The notes: generated by a model not told the origin, from the sequence alone. 64,000 nucleotides of DNA from an uncultured Pelagibacteraceae bacterium (GCA_902514665.1 CABXRS010000001.1:1-64000); one strand, 5' to 3'; numbered from the stretch's first letter, positions 1 to 10,514 are shown. Made by a program: numbers and translations.

Positions 1-251
1 GGGTGAACAATATTTGAAATCTTTTTTAAATTTCTTTTATTTGCCTTTATTGCAGCCGCAAGTTCATTTTTTTTTATAATTTTTGATTTTATAAATTTTG
101 GAAATTTTTTTTTTATTTTTCTAAAGCATAATTTATCATTTTCATAAATGTGCCCAACTTCTTTATCTGCATCAAAAACTGGAGATCCAAATTGCTTAGC
201 TACAAAACTTTTTCCAGCACCTATGTCACCTAAAATACCAATTTTTATCAA
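1..251 (-). CDS. coaE: Dephospho-CoA kinase, N-terminal part (runs off window start)
   Basis: Reverse translation from TTG at 251 gives IKIGILGDIGAGKSFVAKQFGSPVFDADKEV, a P-loop plus DADK motif typical of CoaE; overlaps aroE stop. Not in ORF track because truncated. Confidence 0.85.
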   Translation of the reverse strand, partial: MIKIGILGDIGAGKSFVAKQFGSPVFDADKEVGHIYENDKLCFRKIKKKFPKFIKSKIIKKNELAAAIKANKRNLKKISNIVH

Positions 252-1039
252 TTTAATAACTCCATGACATCATTATCTATTTTTGGTATTAAATTATTCC
301 AGATTTTAAACGAAGCTTGAGCTTGATAAATAAACATTTTCTTACCGTTTTCTGTTTTATTTCCAATTTTTTTAGCAAATTTTAAGAAGTTAGTTTCTGG
401 GGGGTTATATATAACATCATAAAAAAACTTACCTGACCCAATCTTAGTATAATCTATACCAATACTATCATCACTATTTAAACCAATGCTAGTAGAGTTA
501 ACAATCATGTCGAAATCAGGTAGTATTCCCCATTTTACTACCTCAACTTCATTAAATCTTTTTTTTAAATTTTCTGCTTTTACATGTGTTCTGTTACTTA
601 AAAAAATTTTATTTACGCGCATATTGTTTAAAGCCTCTATGATTGAAGGTGAAACTCCCCCTGCTCCTAATAATAATACTTTTTTTCCATTAATATCGTA
701 GTTAGTGTTTTTAATAGCTAACTGAAAACCTTCGATATCAGTGTTGTGGCCTATAACCATTTTATCTTTTAAATAAATAGTATTTACCGATTGTGTTTTC
801 TTTGCTTCGTTTGATAATTGATCTAAAAATGGAATGATTGAACTTTTAAATGGAATAGTAACGTTAACCCCATCAATTCTTTTTTCCCTAACATCTTTAA
901 TTAAATTTTCTAACTCTGAAACATCTAGCTTTTTTTTATTATAAATTGCATCTAAATTATTTTTTTTTATCCAATAATTGTGCAATATTGGCGACAAAGA
1001 ATGTTCTATGGGATTACCTATTACTAAGAATTTTTTCAT
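248..1039 (-). CDS. aroE: Shikimate dehydrogenase
   Basis: GNPIEHSLSPILHN, NVTIPFK, GAGGVSPSI, NSTSIGL motifs. Confidence 0.93.
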   Translation of the reverse strand: MKKFLVIGNPIEHSLSPILHNYWIKKNNLDAIYNKKKLDVSELENLIKDVREKRIDGVNVTIPFKSSIIPFLDQLSNEAKKTQSVNTIYLKDKMVIGHNTDIEGFQLAIKNTNYDINGKKVLLLGAGGVSPSIIEALNNMRVNKIFLSNRTHVKAENLKKRFNEVEVVKWGILPDFDMIVNSTSIGLNSDDSIGIDYTKIGSGKFFYDVIYNPPETNFLKFAKKIGNKTENGKKMFIYQAQASFKIWNNLIPKIDNDVMELLN

Positions 1040-1623
1040 TTTTGAAGTACTAAATATTCCTTAATTTTTTTTACCGGAAGTCCCATTATTGTATTTTCAT
1101 CCCCATCAATGACTGAAAATAAATTTCTTCCTTCACCTTCTATTTGATAAACATTATATGCATAAAGTTCTTCATCAGAAATTTTTGATAGATACTCTTT
1201 TAACTCTTGCTCAGAAAAATTTTTCATTTTAAGTTTTGCTTTATCTGTATAATTCCAGATCATAGAACCATTTTTAGACAAACAAACAGAACTAATTAAA
1301 TAATGTTCTTTTCCGTTAAGTTTTTTGAGAATTACCATTGCTTCATTTCGATCTGAAGGTTTTGATATAAGCTCTCCCTGCAAATCAATAACACTGTCTG
1401 CACCCAAAACTATTTTTTCATAGTTTTTTGAACTTATTTTATTAGCTTTTAACTCAGCTAAATTTTTAGAGATTAGTTCTGGTGAAGCCTTCTCATTTAA
1501 CATACTTTCTTTAACACTATCCTCATCAACATTTGAGGGCTCAACTTTACAAGATATGTTGTTTGTCTCCAGAATTTTTTTTCTAACTTTGCTTTTAGAG
1601 GCTAAAATTATACTATTTAACAT
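1036..1623 (-). CDS. maf: Maf family nucleotide pyrophosphatase
   Basis: LASKSKVRKKIL, GADSVIDLQGELISKP motifs; neighbour of aroE. Confidence 0.88.
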   Translation of the reverse strand: MLNSIILASKSKVRKKILETNNISCKVEPSNVDEDSVKESMLNEKASPELISKNLAELKANKISSKNYEKIVLGADSVIDLQGELISKPSDRNEAMVILKKLNGKEHYLISSVCLSKNGSMIWNYTDKAKLKMKNFSEQELKEYLSKISDEELYAYNVYQIEGEGRNLFSVIDGDENTIMGLPVKKIKEYLVLQK

Positions 1624-2440
1624 TGTTAGAATAGATCTCGTGTATTTTAATTATAGATGCAGCCGTTTCTTCAACTGATTTTCTAGTTACGTCAATCACT
1701 GGCCATTTATACTTTTGAAAAGTTTTTTTTGCATTTAAAACTTCATTTTTAATATTTTCTAGATTAGTATATTTTGTATTTTCTGTTTCTTTTAAGGAAT
1801 TCATTCTATTTTTTCTTAGATCAGCTAATCTTTCAGGTTCAGTGCTCAATCCAACTACGCATGTAAAATGAGGGTTTTCTTTTAATTTATTTGGAAGGGA
1901 GTTTTCATTTACTAAGGGAATATTTGAAGTTTTAAAACCTTTGTTAGCAAGGTAAATTGATGTTGGAGTTTTACTTGTCCTGCTAACTCCAACCAATATA
2001 ATATCTGATTTATCAATTTCATTAGCAAAATTTCCATCATCATGATTCATTGTAAATTGAATAGCCTCTATCCTTTCATAATATTCATCATTTAAAATAT
2101 GTTGACCGCTAGGTTCATGTGAAGCTTTTTGATTGAGAATTTTTGAAAAATTTAAAATTAAATTCCCTAAAACACCAAAACATGGTATTTTTTTATCAGA
2201 GCTTGTATTGGCTAAATATTTGGCAAGGTTGTTATCGACAATGGTGTAAAGTATAATTGAATTTTCTTTTTCTTGAGCATCATCTAAAATTTTTAAAATT
2301 TGATTTTCTGTTCTAGTAAATGAATATGAATGAACTTTATATTCAATATTTTTAAATTGAGCTTTTAAAGCTAAAAAAATTCTTTCTAAAGTTTCGCCCG
2401 TAGAGTCTGAAATTAAATATATCTGGTATGTATTAGTCAT
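1613..2440 (-). CDS. PEP synthase regulatory protein (PPSR / DUF299 family kinase-pyrophosphorylase)
   Basis: YLISDSTGETLE N-terminus, GVSRTSKTPTSIYLANKG P-loop. Confidence 0.9.
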   Translation of the reverse strand: MTNTYQIYLISDSTGETLERIFLALKAQFKNIEYKVHSYSFTRTENQILKILDDAQEKENSIILYTIVDNNLAKYLANTSSDKKIPCFGVLGNLILNFSKILNQKASHEPSGQHILNDEYYERIEAIQFTMNHDDGNFANEIDKSDIILVGVSRTSKTPTSIYLANKGFKTSNIPLVNENSLPNKLKENPHFTCVVGLSTEPERLADLRKNRMNSLKETENTKYTNLENIKNEVLNAKKTFQKYKWPVIDVTRKSVEETAASIIKIHEIYSNNVK

Positions 2441-2710
2441 GTATTAATTGTTAATAAATATGTATTATTTTAATAGAATTACTCAATTTAATTTTTGCTA
2501 ATTACTCCTTGTAAAATAAGGGTTTTATTAACAATAATATTAAATTCAATTAAACAATACAGGAATGTTAATAAGAGCTAAAAAACGTCGATTTTTGTGA
2601 GTTTTAATTAAACATAGATGTGGTTAAAAGGTGAATAAAATGTTTATAATAAGTAATCATCACTATTCACAACACATAATACTAATACAATATTTATAAA
2701 TATATTTTAT
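2441..2710. other. oriC: Putative chromosomal replication origin (oriC)
   Basis: AT-rich 270-nt divergent gap between PPSR/DUF299 (RP001-like) and hemE, the classical alphaproteobacterial origin context; near-consensus DnaA-box-like 9-mers at 2619-2627, 2630-2638, 2663-2671. Confidence 0.6.
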
Positions 2711-3712
2711 ATGACACCGCTACATCAAGTAATATTAAAAAAAAATACAAACATCAATCCAATATGGATTATGAGACAGGCAGGTAGATATCTCCCAGAA
2801 TTTAGAGAGATACGAAAGGAAAATCCTGATTTTATAAAATTATGTTTAAATGAAAAATTATCATCTGAAATAACACTTCAACCAATTAAAAGATTTAATT
2901 TAGATGCTGCAATAATTTTTTCTGACATTTTAATGTTACCTTATGGTTTAAATCAAAAGGTAGAATTTAAAAAAAATTTTGGTCCTGTCTTAGAGGAGCT
3001 TCAATTAAATGAGATCTTAAAAATAAGTGAAGAAAAATTTATAAAAAAAATTGACCCAGTTTATAAATCAATTAGATCTGTCAGCAGTAATAGTCTTGTT
3101 AAAAATAAAGATACCATCGGTTTTGTAGGAGCACCTTGGACATTACTTGTTTACATGATTAATTTGCAATCTCCAAAAAAAGGGTTGAAAGAAAATTTTT
3201 TTAAAGATGATAATTTAATTAAAAGTGCTTTAAAAGTTATTGATAAGTTTTTAAAAATACATATTAAAAACCAAATTCAAAATGGAGCTAGTGTAATTCA
3301 AATATTTGATAGTTGGGCAGGATTACTAGAAGAAAAAGATTATCAAAGTTATATATATGAGCCAACTACAAGTATAATTAATTTTGTAAAATCACTTAAA
3401 ATTCCAGTTATTTGTTTTCCAAGACAAATTAAAAATTATCAGAAGTTTTGTGAGATTGTAAAACCAGATGTTGTTAATATAGATTATGATGTTGATCCTT
3501 TGACCATTAGCAAAACAATAAAAATTCCAGTTCAAGGTGGTTTAGATCCTAAAATTTTATTATCTAATAAAGAAACTTTAGAAAAAGAGGCAATCAAATA
3601 TTTAGATATTTTTAAAGATCATCCATATATATTTAATCTTGGTCATGGTATTCTTCCTGAAACAAAACCTGAAATGTTAGAGCATTTAGTTAAAATTGTA
3701 AAAAATTATTGA
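2711..3712 (+). CDS. hemE: Uroporphyrinogen decarboxylase
   Basis: PIWIMRQAGRYLPEFRE, GFVGAPWTLLVYM, FNLGHGILPET. Confidence 0.95.
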   Translation: MTPLHQVILKKNTNINPIWIMRQAGRYLPEFREIRKENPDFIKLCLNEKLSSEITLQPIKRFNLDAAIIFSDILMLPYGLNQKVEFKKNFGPVLEELQLNEILKISEEKFIKKIDPVYKSIRSVSSNSLVKNKDTIGFVGAPWTLLVYMINLQSPKKGLKENFFKDDNLIKSALKVIDKFLKIHIKNQIQNGASVIQIFDSWAGLLEEKDYQSYIYEPTTSIINFVKSLKIPVICFPRQIKNYQKFCEIVKPDVVNIDYDVDPLTISKTIKIPVQGGLDPKILLSNKETLEKEAIKYLDIFKDHPYIFNLGHGILPETKPEMLEHLVKIVKNY

Positions 3713-4711
3713 ATGAGAAACGAAAAGAATCACCCAAACATAAAATATGGGAAAACAGGTGTACTTATTATTAATCTTGGTACACCCGACTCGACAAGTT
3801 GGCTTGATATTAGACGATATTTAAAAGAATTCCTATCTGATAAAAGGGTAATTGAAGTAAACCCTATACTTTGGCAGATAATTTTAAACCTGATCATCTT
3901 AACGTTCAGGCCTTCTAAAACAGCAAGGGCTTACAAAGAAATATGGATGAAGGAAGAAAACATGTCACCTCTATTATATTATACCCAAAAGCAAGCACAA
4001 AAACTTTCGAAATCTGTTGCAAGTGAGGATGTGATTCTAGATTTTGCTATGAGATATGGCAATCCGAGTATTAGAAGTAAAATTTATAAACTTAAGGAAC
4101 AAGGTTGTGAAAATTTAGTAATACTCCCACTCTATCCTCAATATGCTGCAGCTACTACAGCGACTGTTTGTGATGAGGTTTACAGAACTTTGATGGATAT
4201 GAGGTGGCAGCCTTCATTAAAAATTATTCCACATTATGAGTCTGAGCCACTCTATATTGATGCACTTGTAAATTCTATAAATAAAAAAATTGATGAATTA
4301 AGTTGGAAACCTGATTTAATAATTGCTTCATATCACGGCATACCAAAAAAATATTTTGATAAAGGAGACCCTTACCATTGCTATTGTCACAAAACGACAA
4401 GATTAATCACTGAAAAATTTAAAACTATTGAAATCAAAACAACTTTTCAGTCAAGATTTGGCCCACAGGCATGGCTTCAACCTTATACAGATAAAACTCT
4501 AGAGAGCCTTCCCAATGAAGGCAGAAAAAATATTCTAACTATATGTCCTGGCTTTTCCTCAGATTGTGTTGAAACCCTTGAGGAAATTTTAATTCAGGGA
4601 AAAGAAAGTTTTCTTAATGCTGGAGGCGAAAACTTTGATATGATTCCATGTTTAAATGATAATGATGATCATATAATTTTACTCAAGTCTTTAATTGAAA
4701 AAAGTATTTAA
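3713..4711 (+). CDS. hemH: Ferrochelatase
   Basis: GVLIINLGTPD, PLYPQYAAATTATV, SYHGIPKKYFDKGDPYHCYC. Confidence 0.95.
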   Translation: MRNEKNHPNIKYGKTGVLIINLGTPDSTSWLDIRRYLKEFLSDKRVIEVNPILWQIILNLIILTFRPSKTARAYKEIWMKEENMSPLLYYTQKQAQKLSKSVASEDVILDFAMRYGNPSIRSKIYKLKEQGCENLVILPLYPQYAAATTATVCDEVYRTLMDMRWQPSLKIIPHYESEPLYIDALVNSINKKIDELSWKPDLIIASYHGIPKKYFDKGDPYHCYCHKTTRLITEKFKTIEIKTTFQSRFGPQAWLQPYTDKTLESLPNEGRKNILTICPGFSSDCVETLEEILIQGKESFLNAGGENFDMIPCLNDNDDHIILLKSLIEKSI

Positions 4712-4714
4712 TAA

Positions 4715-5149
4715 ATGAATACTTATTTACTATTTAAATCTTTACATTTAATTTCTGTTATCTCTTGGATGGCAGGCCTTTTGTATTTGCCAAGAATTTT
4801 TGTTTATCATGCAGAAAATAATTCTGAAGTAAAAGTTTCTGAGATATTTAAAGTAATGGAGAGAAAACTTTATTTTTATATCATGACACCTGCGATGACT
4901 TTATCTTGGTTTTTTGGACTTTTGTTAATTCATAGCATTGGTTTTCAACAATTGGGGCAAACCTGGATGATTTTAAAATTAATTTTTGTGGTTATTCTAA
5001 CATTTTACCATTTTTACTTAGGTAGAATTTTAAGTCAGTTCAAAATAGATAATAATCAACATTCACATAAATTCTTTAGATATATCAATGAAATACCCAC
5101 AATATTATTAATTTTGATCATTTTTGTTGTTATTTTTAAACCAATCTAG
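4715..5149 (+). CDS. hemJ: Protoporphyrinogen oxidase HemJ family membrane protein
   Basis: LKSLHLISVISWMAGLLYLPRIFVYH; multi-TM; adjacent to hemH. Confidence 0.88.
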   Translation: MNTYLLFKSLHLISVISWMAGLLYLPRIFVYHAENNSEVKVSEIFKVMERKLYFYIMTPAMTLSWFFGLLLIHSIGFQQLGQTWMILKLIFVVILTFYHFYLGRILSQFKIDNNQHSHKFFRYINEIPTILLILIIFVVIFKPI

Positions 5150-5186
5150 GGTTGAAAAAAAACTAAGAATATATATATTAGCTATA

Positions 5187-5204
5187 TTGATAAGTCCTTA
5201 TCAA
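5187..5204. promoter_or_regulatory. Perfect 8-bp inverted repeat in rho leader
   Basis: TTGATAAG-TC-CTTATCAA ending 10 nt before rho ATG. Confidence 0.5.
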
Positions 5205-5214
5205 AATCTAAATC

Positions 5215-6483
5215 ATGAACATTCAAGAATTAAAATTAAAATCATCAGAACAGCTTATTACTCAGGCTGAAGAACTTGGTATTGAAAATGCAAGTACATT
5301 AAGAAAACAAGAGATTCTATTTGCAATTTTAAAGAAAGTTGCTGAGAAAGAAGAAATCACTGGAGTAGGAGTTTTACAACTATTACAAGATGGATTTGGT
5401 TTTTTGAGAGCAATGGAATCAAATTACTTACCTGGTCCAGACGATATATATGTTAGCCCAAGCCAGATAAGAAAGTTTGGATTGAGAACAGGTGATACGG
5501 TTGAAGGCCCTGTTAGAGCACCAAAAGAAGGTGAAAGATATTTTGCATTACTTCAAGTTAGTAAAATTAATTTTGAAGCACCAGAAAAAGCAAGACACAA
5601 AATTGCATTCGATAACCTCACACCGCTTTACCCTGACAAGCAGTTAGTTATGGAAGTTGAAACCACAAAGGTTGAAAAAAAACCAGACTTAACTCCTCGA
5701 CTAATCGATTTAGTAAGTCCTATTGGTAAAGGACAAAGATCAATCATAATTTCACCACCAAAAGCAGGAAAAACGATGATTCTACAAAGTATTGCTAACT
5801 CGATAGCAAAGAATTATCCAGAATGTTATTTAATAGTTCTATTGATTGATGAGCGTCCAGAGGAAGTAACAGACATGCAAAGAACGGTTAAAGGCGAAGT
5901 CATTAGTTCAACTTTTGATGAACCTGCTCAAAGGCATGTCGCAGTTGCAGAAATGGTTATAGAAAAAGCAAAAAGATTAACTGAACATAAAAAAGATGTA
6001 GTTATACTCTTAGATTCAATTACCAGGCTAGGTAGAGCTTATAATGCTGTCATACCAAGTTCAGGAAAAGTTTTAACAGGTGGTGTTGATGCTAATGCAC
6101 TTCAAAGACCGAAAAGATTTTTTGGTGCAGCCAGAAATATTGAAGAAGGAGGTTCTTTAACAATTATTTCAACTGCTTTAATTGATACAGGTAGTAGAAT
6201 GGACGAAGTAATTTTTGAGGAATTTAAAGGAACTGGTAATAGCGAAACAGTTCTAGATAGAAAAATTGCAGACAAAAGAATTTACCCAGCAATCGATATC
6301 ACTAAGTCAGGTACAAGAAGAGAGGAATTATTATTTGATAAAAATGATCTTCAAAAAATGAATGTCCTAAGAAGAATTATAGCTCCGATGGGAACTATGG
6401 ATGCTATAGAGTTTATCAATTCAAAATTAAAGGACACAAAAAATAATTCAGAGTTTTTCAACTCTATGAATAAACCTGCCTAA
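5215..6483 (+). CDS. rho: Transcription termination factor Rho
   Basis: [55 protein letters not shown]. Confidence 0.97.
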   Translation: MNIQELKLKSSEQLITQAEELGIENASTLRKQEILFAILKKVAEKEEITGVGVLQLLQDGFGFLRAMESNYLPGPDDIYVSPSQIRKFGLRTGDTVEGPVRAPKEGERYFALLQVSKINFEAPEKARHKIAFDNLTPLYPDKQLVMEVETTKVEKKPDLTPRLIDLVSPIGKGQRSIIISPPKAGKTMILQSIANSIAKNYPECYLIVLLIDERPEEVTDMQRTVKGEVISSTFDEPAQRHVAVAEMVIEKAKRLTEHKKDVVILLDSITRLGRAYNAVIPSSGKVLTGGVDANALQRPKRFFGAARNIEEGGSLTIISTALIDTGSRMDEVIFEEFKGTGNSETVLDRKIADKRIYPAIDITKSGTRREELLFDKNDLQKMNVLRRIIAPMGTMDAIEFINSKLKDTKNNSEFFNSMNKPA

Positions 6484-6540
6484 CAAAATAAATTTAATTT
6501 AAGTTTTACAGTGGTATAAATTTGAAGTTATAATCTTCAA

Positions 6541-7872
6541 ATGACAATTTATGCTTTATCCAGTGGACCAGGAATCTCAGGTATAGCCGTTGTAAGAATT
6601 TCAGGCCAAAATACCTCTAAAGTGATAGAGCTAATGACTGGCAAGAGTGTACCCAAGCCAAGAGTAGCAACACTCAGAAAAATCAACAAAATCAACACTT
6701 CTGAGCTTATAGATGAGGGTTTAATATTATGGTTTCCTGGTCCTGAGAGCTACACAGGCGAAGATATGGCCGAAATACAGGTCCACGGCAGCAAAGCTGT
6801 AATAGATGCTTTACATTCTAATATTTCGAAGATTAAAAATTGTCGTTTAGCTGAACCTGGAGAATTTACGAAGCTCGCGTTTCAAAATGGCAAAATAAAT
6901 TTGCTTAAAGCAGAGAGTGTTGCAGATTTAATCTCATCTGAAACAGAAATTCAAAGACAACAAGCTATAAAAATAATGAATGGTCGATCAGCAGATCAAT
7001 TTAATTATCTAAGGGAAAAACTTTTAAAAATTCTATCTCATGTAGAAGCTAAAATAGATTTTCCTGATGAAGATCTACCAAACGATATTTTAAATGAGAT
7101 TAAAAAAAGTTCGGATGACGTTTTAAAAAATTTAGAAAAAATTTTAGATGACCAAAAAGTTGGAGAGAGAATTAGAGAAGGTTTTAAAATTGCAATTCTT
7201 GGGCCAACGAACGCTGGTAAGTCTAGTTTGCTAAATCATTTATCAAATAGGGATGTTGCAATCGTCTCAGAAATTGCAGGAACTACAAGAGATGTAATAG
7301 AAACTCACCTTAATATTGATGGCTACCCAGTGATAGTGTCAGATACAGCTGGTATAAGAGAAAGTAAAAATGAAATTGAAAAAAAAGGTATCAAATTATC
7401 TCTTAATAGAGCAGAGGAAGCAGATCTAAAATTAGTGGTGGTAGACTCAAGAAACCTTGATTTTACTGATGTTTTGAAAAGATTATTAGATAAAAATGCA
7501 ATTTTAGTAGTAAATAAATCAGATCTATTAAAAGAAGATATTGATCCAAAAATAAAAAAAATAGATCACGTCTTAATTTCAATAAAAGAAAATACAAATA
7601 TCGAAAAATTAATATTGAAAATAAAAAATAATTTAAAAAATAAATTTATTATAAGTGATGATATTTTAATAACTAGAGAGCGTCACAGACAACATTTGCA
7701 ACAATGTTTGGATCATTTAAAAAACTTTAATCAAAAAAAAGAAATTACAGATTTTGATAAAGCAGCTGAGGATTTAAGATTGGCCACGAGGCATTTAGGT
7801 ATGATAGTTGGAAAAGTTGATGTCGAAGAGATATTAGGCAGTATTTTCAACGATTTTTGCATAGGCAAATAA
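6541..7872 (+). CDS. mnmE: tRNA uridine-5-carboxymethylaminomethyl modification GTPase
   Basis: GPNNAGKSS-type P-loop (GPTNAGKSSLLN), DTAGIRE, C-terminal FCIGK. Confidence 0.95.
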   Translation: MTIYALSSGPGISGIAVVRISGQNTSKVIELMTGKSVPKPRVATLRKINKINTSELIDEGLILWFPGPESYTGEDMAEIQVHGSKAVIDALHSNISKIKNCRLAEPGEFTKLAFQNGKINLLKAESVADLISSETEIQRQQAIKIMNGRSADQFNYLREKLLKILSHVEAKIDFPDEDLPNDILNEIKKSSDDVLKNLEKILDDQKVGERIREGFKIAILGPTNAGKSSLLNHLSNRDVAIVSEIAGTTRDVIETHLNIDGYPVIVSDTAGIRESKNEIEKKGIKLSLNRAEEADLKLVVVDSRNLDFTDVLKRLLDKNAILVVNKSDLLKEDIDPKIKKIDHVLISIKENTNIEKLILKIKNNLKNKFIISDDILITRERHRQHLQQCLDHLKNFNQKKEITDFDKAAEDLRLATRHLGMIVGKVDVEEILGSIFNDFCIGK

Positions 7873-7919
7873 TAATCAATTTATCTGTAATTTTTGCTAT
7901 TTTTTATCAAAAATCGTTG
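7848..7919 (+). other. 12-bp perfect inverted repeat spanning mnmE 3' end and mnmE-mnmG spacer
   Basis: CAACGATTTTTG (7848-7859) and CAAAAATCGTTG (7908-7919). Confidence 0.55.
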
Positions 7920-7989
7920 GTATTTAACACTTATTCGCTAAAAGCAAGAGGTATCTTGTAAATAAATTAATCAGCTATAAGTTTAGCTC

Positions 7990-9861
7990 ATGAAAAATGA
8001 TTTATCTTTTGATGTAGTAGTAATTGGTGGTGGACATGCAGGTTGTGAAGCTGCAACTGCCTCTGCACGCTTAGGAGTTAACACTGCTTTATTTACCCAT
8101 AAGATTGAAACGATTGGTGAGATGTCGTGTAATCCAGCTATTGGTGGATTAGGTAAAGGTCATTTAGTTAGAGAGATAGATGCTCTCGATGGCGTTATGG
8201 GTGAGATTGCTGATAAGTCAGGAATACAATTTAGGTTGCTAAACAGAAGTAGAGGTCCTGCTGTTCGTGGACCAAGAACACAGTCAGATAGATCTTTATA
8301 TCGAAAATATATGCAAGAAAAACTTGTAAACTACTGTAATTTACACATTTTTTCTGATCCTGTTATCAAGTTTATTTTTAATAAAAACACTATAAGTGGT
8401 TTTGAAACTAAAAATGGCAAAAAAGTTACATGTGGTAAGTTAATACTAACAACAGGCACTTTTTTAAATGGTTTGATACATATAGGTGATGAAAGAACAC
8501 CAGCAGGAAGATATGATGAGAAACCTTCTACAGGTTTAAGTGAACAATTACAAAAATACGAATTCAAAATTGGAAGGTTAAAAACTGGAACTCCTCCTCG
8601 ATTAGATTCAAGGACGATTAATTATAAAAATTTAGAAGAACAGTTTGCAGATGATGATCCTTATTTTTTTTCATTTCTAACTAAAAAAAATATAAACGAA
8701 CAAGTATCATGTAGGATGACATACACCAATCAAAAGGTACATAAGATTATAGAAAAAAATCTATCAAAGAGTGCAATGTACTCTGGTAGCATAAAAAGTG
8801 TTGGACCAAGATACTGTCCTTCTATAGAAGATAAAATAGTTAAATTTTCAGATAAAGGACGACATCAGATATTTTTGGAGCCCGAAGGATTAAATGATCA
8901 TACAATTTACCCAAATGGTATTTCTACATCGCTTCCAAATGAGGTTCAGCAAGAAATATGTAATAATATCAGTGGTTTAGAAAATGTTAAAATAATTAGA
9001 CCTGGATATGCTATAGAATATGACTATGTAGACCCTAGAGAGCTTTTTCTTACCCTTGAGACTAAAAAAATTAATAATCTTTACCTAGCTGGCCAAATAA
9101 ATGGAACTACTGGTTATGAGGAAGCTGCATCACAAGGTCTTATTGCTGGAATAAATGCTGCATTATCTGTCAAGGGACAAGAACCATTTATATTAGATAG
9201 ATCTGATGCTTACATAGGAGTAATGATTGACGATTTAGTAACTAAAGGCGTTGCTGAACCCTATAGAATGTTTACTTCTCGGGCAGAATATAGATTAAGC
9301 TTGAGAGCAGATAATGCAGATCAAAGGTTGACTGGTAAAGGCATCGAAATTGGATTAATTGGAGATAAAAGAAAGGAAATATATTTAGATAAATCTGAAA
9401 AATTAAAGAATATTTCTAATAAAATGTTGAAATCTCACATTTCTCCAAATAAAGCTGAAAATTATGGTATAAAGATAGCAAAAGATGGAATTCTTAGGTC
9501 TTCGAGTGAAATTCTAACCCAAAAAGATGTAGATATGTTTAAAATAAGAGAGATTTGGAGTCATATACCCTATTATGACAGAGAAATTGATGAGCAGATA
9601 GAAATAAATGCGCATTATAGAGGTTATTTAAAAAAGCAAAAAGCTGACATCTTGGCTTTTAAAAGAGATGAAAACCTAATAATTCCTGAAAAAATTGATT
9701 ATGACAAGCTCCCAGGACTATCAAATGAGGTAAAGGCAAAATTTAACCAAATTAAGCCTAAAACTATGGGTCAGGCCTTAAGAATAGATGGAATCACTCC
9801 TGCGGCTGTATATATTTTGTTGTCACATGTAAAAAGAAAGTCTATTAAGCATATAGCTTAA
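7990..9861 (+). CDS. mnmG: tRNA uridine-5-carboxymethylaminomethyl modification enzyme MnmG
   Basis: [35 protein letters not shown]. Confidence 0.97.
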   Translation: MKNDLSFDVVVIGGGHAGCEAATASARLGVNTALFTHKIETIGEMSCNPAIGGLGKGHLVREIDALDGVMGEIADKSGIQFRLLNRSRGPAVRGPRTQSDRSLYRKYMQEKLVNYCNLHIFSDPVIKFIFNKNTISGFETKNGKKVTCGKLILTTGTFLNGLIHIGDERTPAGRYDEKPSTGLSEQLQKYEFKIGRLKTGTPPRLDSRTINYKNLEEQFADDDPYFFSFLTKKNINEQVSCRMTYTNQKVHKIIEKNLSKSAMYSGSIKSVGPRYCPSIEDKIVKFSDKGRHQIFLEPEGLNDHTIYPNGISTSLPNEVQQEICNNISGLENVKIIRPGYAIEYDYVDPRELFLTLETKKINNLYLAGQINGTTGYEEAASQGLIAGINAALSVKGQEPFILDRSDAYIGVMIDDLVTKGVAEPYRMFTSRAEYRLSLRADNADQRLTGKGIEIGLIGDKRKEIYLDKSEKLKNISNKMLKSHISPNKAENYGIKIAKDGILRSSSEILTQKDVDMFKIREIWSHIPYYDREIDEQIEINAHYRGYLKKQKADILAFKRDENLIIPEKIDYDKLPGLSNEVKAKFNQIKPKTMGQALRIDGITPAAVYILLSHVKRKSIKHIA

Positions 9862-10514
9862 TGGATAAAGAAATTATAAATTCTTACTCAAAACTTTCAG
9901 GGCTAAATGTTCCACGTGAAACATTTTCAGACTTCGAAAGCTATATATCAATGATCTTAGAAAAAAATGAAAAAATCAACTTAATTAGCGGTAAATTTAG
10001 TGAAAAAAATGATATAATTGAGCGTCATATTATTGATTCTGCGCAAATTATTGATATTATTGACTTTAATAGTAATATAACTACAGATATAGGCTCAGGT
10101 AGTGGAATGCCGGGTATAATTATAGCAATTCTACTAAAAAGCCTTAAAAAAGATATAAAGGTCAAGCTTTATGAAAAAAGCTACCATAAAAGCCATTTTC
10201 TTAGAGATGTCTCTAGAAAATTAAATCTAAAAACAGAAATAATACAAAAAAATATTTTTGAAGAAAAAAAATTAGAAACAGGAACAATAATGTCTAGAGC
10301 ATTTAAACCGATGCCAGTAGTTTTAGATTTAGTGAATGAAAATTTTTCTAATTTTTCAAATATAATTTTTTTTATGGGCAAGAGTGGAAGAGAAATTTTT
10401 CAAAATACATTAAAGGATTGGGAGTTAGATTATTCTGAAAAAAAAAGTTTAACAAGCGAAGAATCTTTTTTAGTAAATGTGAAAAAAATTAAAAAAAAAA
10501 TTAAAAGAAATTAA
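9861..10514 (+). CDS. rsmG: 16S rRNA (guanine527-N7)-methyltransferase
   Basis: NLISGKF, IIERHIIDS, DIGSGSGMPGI. Confidence 0.92.
   Translation: MDKEIINSYSKLSGLNVPRETFSDFESYISMILEKNEKINLISGKFSEKNDIIERHIIDSAQIIDIIDFNSNITTDIGSGSGMPGIIIAILLKSLKKDIKVKLYEKSYHKSHFLRDVSRKLNLKTEIIQKNIFEEKKLETGTIMSRAFKPMPVVLDLVNENFSNFSNIIFFMGKSGREIFQNTLKDWELDYSEKKSLTSEESFLVNVKKIKKKIKRN
9908..9923. promoter_or_regulatory. parS: parS centromere site
   Basis: TGTTCCACGTGAAACA, 15/16 match to the universal parS consensus TGTTTCACGTGAAACA, next to parAB. Confidence 0.88.

Noticed and set aside
2521-2560. CtrA sites (TTAA-N7-TTAA) in the putative origin
   Set aside because: TTAA pairs present have spacers of 8 or 6, not 7; AT-rich background makes them uninformative.
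5187-5204. FNR/FixK site (TTGAT...ATCAA) upstream of rho
   Set aside because: Half-sites separated by 8 nt rather than the 4 nt of FNR/FixK boxes; kept only as a generic palindrome.
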